Shown here: one piece after another, positions 25,476 through 35,262 of the stretch
Layout: each line of letters starts with the position of its first letter
Position numbering within the stretch: position 1 is the stretch's first letter
Assembly: GCA_963801505.1 (NCBI GenBank)
Contig: CAWDEY010000009.1
Location: 1 to 64,000, forward strand
Direction: 5' to 3'
DNA from: JAOUFP01 sp963801505
Lineage (GTDB): Bacteria > Nitrospirota > Thermodesulfovibrionia > Thermodesulfovibrionales > UBA6898
Length of the DNA: 64,000 nt
Notes under the pieces: generated by a model
The model's database searches: none
The model's input: the letters and a program-made list of their open reading frames with translations, nothing else
What the model was told of the DNA's origin: nothing
Translations under genes and position numbers: made by a program

Positions 25476-26474
25476 ATGAATAGCGGACCCAAGAAAACCA
25501 TCAGAGTTCCCTTTTCAGCCTCTGAAATAATGTTGCGGACTATGATGAAAATCAGATTTTTTGAGGACGCTGTAGTTAAGGTGGCCTACGGGAAGGAAAT
25601 ACAGACCCCGGTGCATTTATATACAGGTCAGGAAGCCATCGCCGCGGGTGTATGCCTTAATCTCGACAAAGATGATTATGTCTTCAGTACCCATAGAAGC
25701 CACGGACATTATCTCGCCCAGGGCGGAGACATGAATATGCTTATGGCTGAAATATTTTGCAGGGAGACGGGCTGTTCCTCCGGATATGGCGGTTCCATGC
25801 ATGTAACCGACCCGGACGTCGGCTTTATGGGAAGTTCCGCGATCGTGGCCGGCACGGTCCCCATAGCTGTGGGGGCCGGCCTGTCTGCCAAAATGGACAA
25901 GGGGAGAAGGGTTTCGGTCGCATTTTTCGGCGATGGCGCGACTGACGAGGGAGTTTTCTTTGAAAGTGTCAACCTTGCCGCACTTTATGAAATTCCCGTT
26001 ATCTTTATTTGTGAAAACAATCTTTTTTCTACGCATTTGCCTATTTTTAAAAGACAGAAAAAAACAGAGTTGTTTCAGAAGGCGAGGTCCTTTGGTATTA
26101 ATGCTAAAAGGATTGACGGCAACAATCCCTTTGAAGTTTATTCGGCCGCTGGGAAAATGATCCGTATGGCCAGAGATGGAAACGGACCTTCATTTTTGGA
26201 ATGTATGACTTACAGATGGCTGGCTCACGTGGGGCCGACACCTGATATCGATATCGGATACCGGCGCAAAGAAGATATTGAGCATTGGCAGGGGCGCTGT
26301 CCGATCCGTTTTTTGACCGACTATCTTATTAGAGAGAAGTGCGCAACAGAGGAAACTCTTGAAATTTTGGAAAAAGAGGTCAGAGAAGAAGTTGATCAGG
26401 CATTGGCTTTCGCGAGAAACAGTAATGTTCCATGCCAGGATCATCTAAAATCCAAACTCTTTGAGGTTGAATAG
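25476..26474 (+). CDS. 2-oxoacid dehydrogenase E1 alpha-like subunit (ThDP-dependent)
   Basis: 332 residues, intact. PVHLYTGQEAIAAGVCL, STHRSHGHYLAQG, GCSSGYGGSMHVTD and the ThDP/Mg motif GDGATDEGVFFESVNLAALY...ENN are those of PdhA/AcoA-type E1 alpha. It is coupled to the beta subunit gene 15 bases downstream. No lipoyl E2 or E3 gene is nearby; the neighbours are a sugar dehydratase, DegT aminotransferase and nucleotidyltransferase. So the pair probably works on a sugar or its acyl substituent rather than in central metabolism. Comparable PDH-E1-like pairs are proposed to attach two-carbon branches to sugars in some antibiotic pathways. That role here is inference. Confidence 0.9.
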   Translation: MNSGPKKTIRVPFSASEIMLRTMMKIRFFEDAVVKVAYGKEIQTPVHLYTGQEAIAAGVCLNLDKDDYVFSTHRSHGHYLAQGGDMNMLMAEIFCRETGCSSGYGGSMHVTDPDVGFMGSSAIVAGTVPIAVGAGLSAKMDKGRRVSVAFFGDGATDEGVFFESVNLAALYEIPVIFICENNLFSTHLPIFKRQKKTELFQKARSFGINAKRIDGNNPFEVYSAAGKMIRMARDGNGPSFLECMTYRWLAHVGPTPDIDIGYRRKEDIEHWQGRCPIRFLTDYLIREKCATEETLEILEKEVREEVDQALAFARNSNVPCQDHLKSKLFEVE

Positions 26475-26489
26475 GAGCGAAATAATATT

Positions 26490-27467
26490 TTGCGAATACT
26501 GAAATATCCTCAGGCTATCAATGAAGCGCTCCATCAGCTTATGGAAAAAGACAGGAATGTCTTTCAAATTGGTGTTGGAATCAATTCGCCGTGGTATGTA
26601 GGTCAGACAACAAAAGGCCTGCTTGATTCTTTCGGAGAAGACAGGATGTATGATACCCCTGTATCGGAGAACTCGATAATGGGTATCGCCGTTGGCGCTG
26701 CGATAACTGGAAAGCGGCCTATAATAACCTTCCCGAGGATGGACTTTATGTATTATGCCATGGATCAAATTTGCAATCACGCGGCCGTTCTGGAGTACAC
26801 TTTCGGAGGTCGGTTATCTTTACCGTTGACCATAAGAGCCATAATAAACCGCGGCGGCGAACAGGCCGCTCAGCATTCTCAGGCCTTGCAGGCAATCTTC
26901 GCTCATGTGCCCGGGCTTAAAGTGATTATGCCTTCAACCGCCTATGACGCAAAAGGGATGCTAATCGGCGCAGTGGAGGACAATCATCCTGTTTTATATA
27001 TTGAAGATCGGTGGCTCTATGAAGAAGCAGATGAAGTGCCCGAAGAATATTATTCAGCGTCCCTCTCCGAGGCGCGTGTAATCAGTCAGGGTACTGATGT
27101 AACACTGGTTGTCTCATCTTATATGGTTATTGAGGCGAAAAAGGCAGCAGAGGAAATGGAGAAGAACGGAACAAGCGTGGAGCTTATCGATCTTCGTGCA
27201 ATAAAGCCCTTTGACAAGAAAAAGATATTGGCCTCAGTGGAAAAAACAGGCAAAATAGTTATTTGTGACGGTGGGTGGAAGACATGCGGAGTCGCTGCAG
27301 AGGTAAGCGCCACGATAGCTTCAGACGGTTTTAATTTCCTGAAGGGTCCGATCAAACGTGTCACGCTGCCTGACACTCCAGCGCCTGCTTCCTGCGTTCT
27401 CGAAAAAAAGTATTATCCGACGCATAGAAATATTATTGAGGCAATTTATGAAGTTCTTAAACAATAA
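26490..27467 (+). CDS. 2-oxoacid dehydrogenase E1 beta-like subunit
   Basis: 325 residues starting at TTG 26490, with GGAGCG about twelve bases upstream. E1 beta hallmarks are present: DTPVSENSIMGIAVGAAITGK-type segment (ThDP activation Glu), PRMDFMYYAMDQICNHAAVL, QHSQALQAIFAHVPGLKVIMPSTAYDAKG, and the C-terminal transketolase-like domain with VELIDLRAIKPFDKK and RVTLPDTPAPAS. It pairs with the upstream alpha subunit as an alpha2beta2 enzyme. As with its partner, no E2/E3 is present, which argues for a carboligase or decarboxylase-type use in the glycan pathway. Confidence 0.9.
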   Translation: MRILKYPQAINEALHQLMEKDRNVFQIGVGINSPWYVGQTTKGLLDSFGEDRMYDTPVSENSIMGIAVGAAITGKRPIITFPRMDFMYYAMDQICNHAAVLEYTFGGRLSLPLTIRAIINRGGEQAAQHSQALQAIFAHVPGLKVIMPSTAYDAKGMLIGAVEDNHPVLYIEDRWLYEEADEVPEEYYSASLSEARVISQGTDVTLVVSSYMVIEAKKAAEEMEKNGTSVELIDLRAIKPFDKKKILASVEKTGKIVICDGGWKTCGVAAEVSATIASDGFNFLKGPIKRVTLPDTPAPASCVLEKKYYPTHRNIIEAIYEVLKQ

Positions 27468-27490
27468 AAAACTCTTACCGGTGACATGCA

Positions 27491-28603
27491 ATGAAAGTAC
27501 CTTTTGTTGATTTGAAGCGTCAGATTGCGCCGTATGAAACAGAGATCAGAAAGGTCTTTGAAGAAGTCGTGTTTCAGCGCGCTGATTTTATCATGCGGCA
27601 GGACCTTTTAGATTTCGAAAGAGATTTTGCCGTTTACACAGGAGTAAAACATGCTGTTGGGGTTGCGAACGGCAGCGACGCGCTAAACCTCTGCGTAAAG
27701 TTGCTGGGAATCGGACCCGGGGACGAGGTGATAACCGTTTCTCACACCTTTGTCGCAACGATTGCGGCCATAACGCATGCGGGGGCTAAACCCGTGCTGG
27801 TGGATGTTGCGGATGACTATAACATGAATATCGACAGCCTCAAGTCAGCCCTTACGAACAGGACAAAGGCGATAATACCGGTTCATTTAAACGGTAGAAT
27901 ATGCGATATGGGACCCATCCTTGAAATCGCGAAAGAAAGGAAACTCGCAGTCATAGAGGATTCAGCACAGGCCTGCGGGGCCGCGTATGACGGTAAAAAA
28001 GCCGGTTCGTTCGGTATATTGTCGACCAACAGCTTTTATCCGTTCAAAATTCTGGGCTGTTTTGGCGATGGAGGAATGATTACCACAAACGATTCCGAGT
28101 TGAATTATAAACTGAGATGTCTCAGAGATAACGGCCAGGACAGGGAAAGGGGAGAAATACTTTTCTGGGGATGGAATTCGAGACTGGATAATCTGCAGGC
28201 CGCGATATTGTCCGTTATTCTAAAATACATGCCCCGGATAATCTCAAGGAGGAGAGAATTGGCATCAATCTATGACAAGTCCCTCTCCTTCATCGAAGGG
28301 TTATCATTGCCTCCAGGCCCGGTTGACGGGGATAAATATTATGATGCCTTTCAGAATTATGTAATCAGGACTAAAAAGAGAGATGATCTGGTTAAGCATC
28401 TTAATGATAACGGCATCGGCACCCTTATTTCATGGCCTGTTCCAACTCATTTCCACGAGAACCTCGGATTAAAAGACTTTGCCCTGCCCAATACTGAAGG
28501 CATCGCCGGAGAGGTTGTCTCGCTACCCATGCATCCGGCTTTATCGGACAAAGAGGTCCTGTACGTGTCTGAGACAATAAAAAAATTTTTCACAAAGGGG
28601 TAA
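27491..28603 (+). CDS. DegT/DnrJ/EryC1 sugar aminotransferase (second)
   Basis: 370 residues, intact: VPFVDLKRQIAPYETEI start, GVANGSDALNLCVKLLGI, DEVITVSHTFVAT, VIEDSAQACGAAYDG (PLP Asp) and NSFYPFKILGCFGDGG with the Schiff-base Lys. It follows the E1 pair by 24 bases and precedes the nucleotidyltransferase by 4, so these genes form one transcription unit. The enzyme would aminate a keto-sugar nucleotide. Alternatively a non-aminating DegT dehydratase is possible, but the active-site Lys is present. Confidence 0.92.
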   Translation: MKVPFVDLKRQIAPYETEIRKVFEEVVFQRADFIMRQDLLDFERDFAVYTGVKHAVGVANGSDALNLCVKLLGIGPGDEVITVSHTFVATIAAITHAGAKPVLVDVADDYNMNIDSLKSALTNRTKAIIPVHLNGRICDMGPILEIAKERKLAVIEDSAQACGAAYDGKKAGSFGILSTNSFYPFKILGCFGDGGMITTNDSELNYKLRCLRDNGQDRERGEILFWGWNSRLDNLQAAILSVILKYMPRIISRRRELASIYDKSLSFIEGLSLPPGPVDGDKYYDAFQNYVIRTKKRDDLVKHLNDNGIGTLISWPVPTHFHENLGLKDFALPNTEGIAGEVVSLPMHPALSDKEVLYVSETIKKFFTKG

Positions 28604-28607
28604 TTGT

Positions 28608-29324
28608 ATGCAGGCGTTTATTTTAGCCGGAGGCAGAGGTGTAAGGCTGCAGCCTTATACCATGGTATTTCCGAAACCGATGCTGCCTATAGGCGGCATG
28701 CCTATAATAGAGATTATAGTCAGACAGCTGGCCTATTACGGATTCGGCGATATAACCATATCGCTTGGCTATCTGGGTGATTATATAAAACTCTATTTCA
28801 AAGATGGGGCGAAAACTCCCCGGGGCGCAGTAATAAAATACGTGGAAGAGGTTGACCCGCTTGGTACCGCCGGGTCCATTTGCCTGCTGGATAAGTATGA
28901 TAACGATTTTCTCGTCCTTAATGGAGACCTCCTGACAAGCATTGATTTCAGGGATTTTTTTAATTTCCACAAAAGCAAAGGCGCTGCTTTAAGCATAGCG
29001 GTAGGTGTCAAGAGTGTCAGGATGAACCTCGGTATTTTAGAAATGAAAGGGGAAAATGTTATTGATTTCAAGGAAAAACCTACCTTTTCATATAATGACA
29101 ATATGGGTATATATATCTATAACAAAAGGGTGCTGGACTATATAGAAAGGGGCAAAAGGCTCGATGTCAACGATCTGATCCTGCGTTTATTGCAAAACAA
29201 AGAGAAAGTCCTTGGCTACCGTTCTGAAAAGTCTTATTACTGGGTTGATATAGGACAACATGCGGATTATGAACTGGCCAACAATGAGTTCGAAAATAAC
29301 AGGAAGGATTTCCTTAAGGAGTGA
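28608..29324 (+). CDS. Sugar-phosphate nucleotidyltransferase
   Basis: 238 residues with the NTP-transferase signature FILAGGRGVRLQPYT...PKPMLPIGG at the N-terminus, LGTAGSICLL, and FLVLNGDLLTS (metal-binding Asp). It lacks the C-terminal beta-helix of GlmU or the isomerase domain of ManC, so it is the short form that activates a sugar 1-phosphate. AAAGGGG precedes the ATG by six bases. It lies directly after the DegT gene. Sugar and nucleotide specificity cannot be told. Confidence 0.9.
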   Translation: MQAFILAGGRGVRLQPYTMVFPKPMLPIGGMPIIEIIVRQLAYYGFGDITISLGYLGDYIKLYFKDGAKTPRGAVIKYVEEVDPLGTAGSICLLDKYDNDFLVLNGDLLTSIDFRDFFNFHKSKGAALSIAVGVKSVRMNLGILEMKGENVIDFKEKPTFSYNDNMGIYIYNKRVLDYIERGKRLDVNDLILRLLQNKEKVLGYRSEKSYYWVDIGQHADYELANNEFENNRKDFLKE

Positions 29325-29348
29325 TTTGGTGTTAACAGCCTGGAAGAT

Positions 29349-30491
29349 ATGAAAATCCTGTATTTTGCGCCTATGCACGTCATCCATTCCAGAAGATGGA
29401 TAAAGTATTTCGCGGATAAGGGCCATGAAGTGCACGTCATCTGTCCTGTATTTAACGGCTTGCCTGACAGGAACGATTACTCCGGTCTTGATAATGTTAT
29501 TTTCCATAAGCTGAAACTGGACAAGTCCGCCATGTCACTAAAGTATATTTTTCAAAGGCTCGCTCTCAAAAGACGGCTGAAGAAGCTTATTCATGCGATA
29601 GCTCCGGATGTTATTCACGTTCATTGGGTCAATGTCTGGACATATCTTATCGCGAAGATGAATGTTCATCCTTTTATCATTACAGCCTGGGGATCAGACA
29701 TTCTCATTGAGCCGCGGAAGAACATTCTGTTTAAGTTGATTGCGAAGGGCGCATTGAGGGGCGCAGATGCCATAACGTGCGATGCAGAACACATGAAGCG
29801 TGCGATATGCAGTTTTGGTGTAGATCCGGACAGGGTGAAAGTGATATATTTCGGGACTGACCTGACCTTGTTCAATCCCCTGAAAAAGGACTCCACCATA
29901 AGAAAGGCCCTGGGATTCGAAGGGGATGCTAAAATCATAATCAGTCTGCGCTCTTTAAACCCTATTTATGACATCCAGACCTTTATAATGGCGATGCCTC
30001 ATATTCTGAAAAAGGTCAGAGAAGCTCGGTTTGTCGTGGTAGGAAGCGGTTCAGAAGAGACCAAGCTGGTTCGGCTATCTCAAGAACTTGGTGTCTATGA
30101 CAAAGTCAGATTCGTCGGAAGACTTTCTGATGAAGCCCTGCAAAGATTTACCGCGTCAGCTGATATCTATGTTTCCACGTCATTGTCAGACGGCGGACTC
30201 GCAGCCAGCACGGCCGAGGCTATGGCATGCAGGATACCTGTTGTCATCACAAATTTTGGAAACAATTCTGACTGGATAAAAGACTATGAAAACGGGCTGC
30301 TCTTCCAGATGAAAGATTTCCGGGGACTGGCCGAACGGGTCGTGTATCTGGCCCAAAACCCTGCTAAGGCCTCTGAAATGGCGAGAAAAGGTCTGGCAGT
30401 AATAGAGGGGCGTAACAACTGGCACAGAGAGATGGAGAAGATGGAAGACATCTACAGGGAATCCAGCAAGGGGAAGTCCAGTCTGACCTGA
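29349..30491 (+). CDS. Glycosyltransferase family 4 (GT-B)
   Basis: 380 residues. The N-terminal domain has MKILYFAPMHVIHSRRWIKYF and DVIHVHWVNVWTYL. The C-terminal domain has VKVIYFGTDLTLFNP, KIIISLRSLNPIYD, ARFVVVGSGSEETKLV, VRFVGRLSDEALQRF, and the donor-binding STSLSDGGLAASTAEAMACRIPVV (E-x7-E type motif). Retaining cytoplasmic transferase that would extend the repeat unit on its lipid carrier. Intact, GGAAG precedes the start. Confidence 0.92.
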   Translation: MKILYFAPMHVIHSRRWIKYFADKGHEVHVICPVFNGLPDRNDYSGLDNVIFHKLKLDKSAMSLKYIFQRLALKRRLKKLIHAIAPDVIHVHWVNVWTYLIAKMNVHPFIITAWGSDILIEPRKNILFKLIAKGALRGADAITCDAEHMKRAICSFGVDPDRVKVIYFGTDLTLFNPLKKDSTIRKALGFEGDAKIIISLRSLNPIYDIQTFIMAMPHILKKVREARFVVVGSGSEETKLVRLSQELGVYDKVRFVGRLSDEALQRFTASADIYVSTSLSDGGLAASTAEAMACRIPVVITNFGNNSDWIKDYENGLLFQMKDFRGLAERVVYLAQNPAKASEMARKGLAVIEGRNNWHREMEKMEDIYRESSKGKSSLT

Positions 30492-30540
30492 CCTTTTTCC
30501 AGAAAATCTGATAATTCAATAAAAATAAGAGACACCTACT

Positions 30541-31263
30541 TTGCCAGCTGATCTAAGAGACTTGATAAAAAAAATTCCCTTGACGGTACCCCTTTATGAG
30601 TGGTCCGTTCTGCAGTGGTCCAGGTTCATGGCCGAAAGGTTCGGCAGAGGTCTAAGGGATTGGACCGAAGAAGATGAGGAATCTATGCGTCAATGCTGGG
30701 CCGACCGCTTCCGACCAAGAAATATTTTCCTCAAGGAAAAAATAGTTGCTCTGAGACCTGTGAACGTTCTTGAAGTAGGCTCGGGCTGCGGGAATGTGCT
30801 TTTCCTCCTGGCAAAGGAGTTGCCTGAGGCTCGGCTGGTCGGAGTCGATATCAATCCTGTAGCAGTGGACTGCGGTAATACGTGGATGAAACAGGCTGGA
30901 ATTCCGAATGTTACCCTGGAGCAGGGAAATGCCGAAGGACTGTTCAGCTTTCCCGATAGGGGCTTTGACGTTGTTTATTCCTGCACTTCGCTTTTGTATT
31001 TAAGTCCTCGTGAAATCGAAGACGCGCTCCGGAACATGCTCAGGATAGCCAGGAAAGCGGTGGTGATGCTTGAGATGCATGCTGATGGTGCAAAGAAATA
31101 TCTGGGTGAGTTCCACAGGCCAAGCAATTGGAAAAGAGATTACCGAAGGATATTCAGTGAACTCGGGATAGCAGACAAAAACATTACAATTGAGTTCGTC
31201 TCGGAGCAAATGTGGCAGCCCGGAGGAGGAGGAGGGGCCTACATCGAAGTCAGGCTGTTTTGA
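30541..31263 (+). CDS. Class I SAM-dependent methyltransferase
   Basis: 240 residues with VLEVGSGCGNVLFLLAKEL (motif I), RLVGVDINPVAVDCG, GFDVVYSCTSLLYL and IARKAVVMLEMHADGAK. The frame opens at TTG 30541 without a clear ribosome site; MAERFGRGL at residue 30 is an alternative, but the preceding residues look like a genuine N-terminal helix. Probably methylates a sugar in the glycan. Specificity unknown. Confidence 0.85.
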   Translation: MPADLRDLIKKIPLTVPLYEWSVLQWSRFMAERFGRGLRDWTEEDEESMRQCWADRFRPRNIFLKEKIVALRPVNVLEVGSGCGNVLFLLAKELPEARLVGVDINPVAVDCGNTWMKQAGIPNVTLEQGNAEGLFSFPDRGFDVVYSCTSLLYLSPREIEDALRNMLRIARKAVVMLEMHADGAKKYLGEFHRPSNWKRDYRRIFSELGIADKNITIEFVSEQMWQPGGGGGAYIEVRLF

Positions 31264-31281
31264 AAGAAAGATAGAATTCTT

Positions 31282-32505
31282 GTGAGAAAGGTCCTTTTTA
31301 TAGATTATTTCTTCCCGCCATTGGGAAATAACTGGCGAGGCATGGCATTTTCAAAATACATGCCTCAAATGGGCTGGCAACCCATCATTATTTCTGCTGC
31401 AGAAACAGTAAGATATGAAAAAGATTACAGCACTCTTGCTGATGTCCCTCCCGATATAACGGTACATCGTGTAGGCCACAGGGAATCCTCATCTGTCATG
31501 CATTACGCGCGAATGAAATTGAAGATAGCAGCCGATTTTCCTGACGTCTTCAAAACCTGGTACTCGCCTGCGTATGAAGTGGCCAAAAGAATATTGCGGG
31601 ATGAAAAAATCGACCTGATTTATAACGCTTCGCCTAACTTTACAGCAGCCACTGTTGCCCTGCGATTGAAAAAGGAATTTAATTTGCCCTGGGTAGCAGA
31701 CTTCAACGACGGCTGGGCGGTCAATGATTTCCTCCTAAAGTCCTATGAGAATCAGATAATAACGCCCCTACGACAATTCCAGACAAGAAGGATCCGAAGG
31801 ACTGAATTTGAAATTCTGACTTCTGCTACAAAGGTAGTGACTGTGCATCCACATGTGAAAAAGCGCTGGATGGATCTTCACGGGATAGCCGGGGACAATA
31901 TCGATATTATAACAGAGGGTTATGATGAAGAAATTTTCAGTAATCTTAAACCGAGAAATCTCTCAAACGGCAGATTGACTATTACCTTTTTGGGTACTTA
32001 TTATGAGCATTTCCTGGATACTATTCGGCATTTCCTGATAAACCTTTATGAAATCGCCAGGGAAGCGGAAGTTTTTTTTATAGGAAGAAATGTCATGGAA
32101 ATACAAAAAATGGGAATGCCTAATGCCGTATGCATGCTGAATATACCACGGAAAAAGTCTCTCGAATATGCGCTTGGCAGCGATTTCGTATACGTTGTTA
32201 TGCCTTTTTTCGCCAAGTGGACTCCGGCGAAAACATATGATTACCTGAGACTTGGGAAACCGATTCTGTCGAGCGTGCCTGGAGACGGTGATGCTGCAGA
32301 ACACATTAGAAATGCAAATGCCGGCTTTGTTCTCTCTTTTGAAAAAGAGGAGATGAAAAAACAGCTAACTGATATCCTTGACAGGTTCAAAAAAGGTGAA
32401 TTCAGGAATTTCAAGCCTGATGAGACTGTTGTCCGGACATTTGAAAGAAAGATTATTACAAAGAAAATGGTCGCCATTTTTGACAGTCTGGTCACAAAAA
32501 AATGA
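31282..32505 (+). CDS. Glycosyltransferase (GT4-like)
   Basis: 407 residues beginning at GTG 31282: KVLFIDYFFPPLGNNWRGMAF is the typical start of GT4-like enzymes with FPP-x-G motif; YNASPNFTAATVALRLKKEF and WVADFNDGWAVNDF follow. The C-terminal half has LTITFLGTYYEHF, AEVFFIGRN and YVVMPFFAKWTPAKTYDYLRLGKPILS. The last segment corresponds to the nucleotide-sugar binding loop. Intact; spacing to the neighbours is short (18 and 12 bases), so probably co-transcribed. Confidence 0.87.
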   Translation: MRKVLFIDYFFPPLGNNWRGMAFSKYMPQMGWQPIIISAAETVRYEKDYSTLADVPPDITVHRVGHRESSSVMHYARMKLKIAADFPDVFKTWYSPAYEVAKRILRDEKIDLIYNASPNFTAATVALRLKKEFNLPWVADFNDGWAVNDFLLKSYENQIITPLRQFQTRRIRRTEFEILTSATKVVTVHPHVKKRWMDLHGIAGDNIDIITEGYDEEIFSNLKPRNLSNGRLTITFLGTYYEHFLDTIRHFLINLYEIAREAEVFFIGRNVMEIQKMGMPNAVCMLNIPRKKSLEYALGSDFVYVVMPFFAKWTPAKTYDYLRLGKPILSSVPGDGDAAEHIRNANAGFVLSFEKEEMKKQLTDILDRFKKGEFRNFKPDETVVRTFERKIITKKMVAIFDSLVTKK

Positions 32506-32517
32506 ATAGGGAAACTG

Positions 32518-33990
32518 ATGAGCTCTGAAACACTGGATAAAATAGAATCTAAAGAAGTCGCATTTAACAAGCTGACGGTCGACAGCTGTGGAGCACTTTT
32601 TACCTGGAGGAACCGCCTGTTCAGGGCCATAAACCATGAGTCGGTTGAGACTATCAAAGACATGTTTCAATGCGGGATGATGGATGAGCTTATGGATAAG
32701 AGACTTTTTGTCAGGAGCTGGATTACGGATTATGTGCTGGACGGTTACGGTCTGGTCATTGAGCATCAGCGGATATCTCCTGTTGTCTATCCTTACGAAT
32801 GGTCTTTTTCAATGCTTAAAGATGCTGCTATCGCTGTTCTGAAGCTTAATGCCATAGCAAGAAAGTATTGCTATCAGACCAAGGATTGTCATGGCTACAA
32901 TATATGTTTTGATTGTACTGATCCGCTTTTCGTAGACCTCGGAAGTTTTGAAAAAATAGACAGGCAATACAGGGGTTGGATAGCCTACGAAGAGTTTTTG
33001 AGGTTCTATTATTATCCGCTGCGCATCTGGAGCCGGGGCAATCACTATTTTGCCCGTCGTGCCCTGTTCGGGTGCGGTCTCAATGATATGATGACGCATT
33101 TGGCTTATTACCTGTACAGGAGCCCCTTCTTTAGATTGCTGAATTACAGGTTCCTTGACTATTTCTTTTTTTTCTGGGTCAAGGCCATAACTGTCTCTCT
33201 CAATCCTGCGATCATTCTCTCTATAGTGAAGAAAATCGACATAAGAGCGCTAAAATTCAGGGAGATGACCACCCTTGGTGCAATCACACAGGCAGTTAAA
33301 GCGAGCGATCTGTGGCTGCTGCAGTCTGTCAGTTTCGAAGCGTTGATCAGGAAGGTGAACAGGGTTTCCGCAGGAAAGTTGAAGACCACATGGGGAGATT
33401 ATCAGGCCGGGTGTTTTGATTCGGGAGACAGGCTAAAATCCAGTGCCCGCTTCGAAAGGATTTTGACCATCCTGAAATCACTTGAGATTACCACAGTCAT
33501 GGAGCTTGCGGGTAATCAGGGCTTCTTCTCACATCTTATGCTGGAACGTCTGGGAATCGAACAGGTGATATGTACAGACTACGACGAACGTGCTGTTGAC
33601 GTGTGTTATTTGACCGCCAGGAAAGGGGCACGACTCGTCCCTGTAGTCCTGGATTTTACATTCCCTATGACAAATTACATTAATAACCAGCCACCTTTTG
33701 AACGCTATAAGGCCAACGCGGTGATAGCTCTCGCCGTTACTCATCATCTCGTTCTGGGGCAGGGACTTGCACTCGACTATATCTTTGGAAACATGAAGAT
33801 GTACGCAAGTAAATATGTCCTGACGGAATTCATGCCGATGGGGCTTTATAACGGGAAATACGCCCCCGAGCTCCCGCCATGGTATACTTTCGACTGGTTT
33901 AAGGAAGCTTTCGAGAAGCATTTTAAGACTATTTTAGTAGAAAAACTTGAAGCGAACAGGATACTTTTTGTTGGCGAATTACGCAGCTGA
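32518..33990 (+). CDS. NoeA-like two-domain protein: kinase-like N-terminus plus SAM methyltransferase
   Basis: 490 residues. The N-terminal ~260 include FVRSWITDYVLDGYGLVIEHQ, VVYPYEWSFSMLKDAAI, DCHGYNICFD and PLFVDLGSFEKI. These resemble the catalytic loop (HxxN) and metal Asp (D) of aminoglycoside/choline-kinase-like folds. The C-terminal ~200 form a methyltransferase: TTVMELAGNQGFFSHLMLERL and ICTDYDERAVDVCY. The same layout occurs in NoeA-type nodulation host-range proteins; the pairing recalls WbdD, which caps O-antigen chains with phosphate and methyl. A chain-terminator role beside Wzm/Wzt is plausible but inferred. Confidence 0.75.
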   Translation: MSSETLDKIESKEVAFNKLTVDSCGALFTWRNRLFRAINHESVETIKDMFQCGMMDELMDKRLFVRSWITDYVLDGYGLVIEHQRISPVVYPYEWSFSMLKDAAIAVLKLNAIARKYCYQTKDCHGYNICFDCTDPLFVDLGSFEKIDRQYRGWIAYEEFLRFYYYPLRIWSRGNHYFARRALFGCGLNDMMTHLAYYLYRSPFFRLLNYRFLDYFFFFWVKAITVSLNPAIILSIVKKIDIRALKFREMTTLGAITQAVKASDLWLLQSVSFEALIRKVNRVSAGKLKTTWGDYQAGCFDSGDRLKSSARFERILTILKSLEITTVMELAGNQGFFSHLMLERLGIEQVICTDYDERAVDVCYLTARKGARLVPVVLDFTFPMTNYINNQPPFERYKANAVIALAVTHHLVLGQGLALDYIFGNMKMYASKYVLTEFMPMGLYNGKYAPELPPWYTFDWFKEAFEKHFKTILVEKLEANRILFVGELRS

Positions 33991-34097
33991 AGAATCCGCA
34001 GCCAAACTTTTTTTTATAGAAGCTGAATGTCACTGTCATCAATATCCGTTATTTTATCGACCTGTACCCGGGCAAGGACAATTTGAATGGATAAACC

Positions 34098-35240
34098 ATG
34101 AGGGCGCTTTTGCTTGGCACCGAGTCTTTTTTTGATGTCGGCCGTATTTCCGGCATTCAACATATTGCTGCCGGTTTAGCTAATAATGGATGGCAGGTGG
34201 ATTATATATCTAGTTCATCATCACCACTTGATCTTCTTGTATCTATGCACCGTGAAAGATTTATAAGGACATGGATTAAACGTTTCGACAAAAAAGGAGT
34301 AAAAGTCAGCGACAACTTAGTGGAGTATTCATTCAGGACTTTTTTCCCAACTCGCAGAGAAATATTTCGTTTTAACTGGCAGATAAAGCTCTATCCCTCT
34401 TTATTGCCAGACAGGTTTTCCATGTACTCTATGATTTGTGTATGCATGAAGCCTCACTGACGGTCCTATTTTTGCCGCTAATAAAAGCAAGAAACCTCAT
34501 TTTCAGATTAAACGACCCGCCCTCCGGCTTTTCCTTTGCATTGCATCCTGCTGTTGTAGGTATATTCGACTCGTATGGTTGCAGACGGAATTTATAATGA
34601 GATATGGGCGGTATCAGGACATCTTGCCGATTATGCGACGAGACTTAACAGTAGAAATAGGGTAATTGTGCTACCCAATGGCATAAACCTGGAATCTTTT
34701 TCTCTCAAGTCCTGCACAGAACGTAAAGCTAAATCGGCGGTTTTTGTAGGACATATTTTCCCATGGTTTGATCAGGAATTAATTGATAAAACAGCGCGGC
34801 TTTTGCCGGAATGGAACATTGATTGCTATGGGCCTGTTTCATGTACAAAGTGGAACGTCCAGGCCCCGAATGTAAGACATTGCGGAGTAGTCGAACATGG
34901 CAATATGGGAAAGACCCTTGAACAATACTGTGTTGGCCTCATTCCCTTTAAGGATGTGGAATTTACTAAATCACTTGAACGGCCCCTTAAGTTCTATGAA
35001 TATATAGCTTCAGGTCTTGGAGTCGCATCTACAGATGTTGGATCATTGCGCAAGGGGATGGGAAATTGGGCAAAATACGGACAAACCCCGGAGAAGTTTT
35101 CACAGGCTATTGTAGAAGCGGCCAAACAAGCAGTTGAAAGAACACCTGAGGAAATCAGGGATTTTGTGACCAAGAATTCATGGGACAATATTATGACAGT
35201 GATACTTGAACGGTTAGAGAAGATATCGCAAAGCACCTAA
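34098..35240 (+). pseudogene. Glycosyltransferase (GT4-like), two frameshifts
   Basis: Frame one (34098-34460) has MRALLLGTESFFDVGRISGIQ...PSLLPDRF. A missing T near 34420 is needed to read HVLYDLCMHEASLTVLFLPL and FRLNDPPSGFSFALHPAVVGIFD. An extra base near 34570 leads into MVADGIYNEIWAVSGHLADY and VIVLPNGINLESF, KSAVFVGHIFPWFD, ERPLKFYEYIASGLGVASTD. The joined protein is about 380 residues with a normal donor-binding C-terminus. It lies between the intact NoeA-like and DegT genes, outside the main frameshift zone. Confidence 0.83.
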
Positions 35241-35262
35241 TTACACAAGCAAGGAGCAAGGG

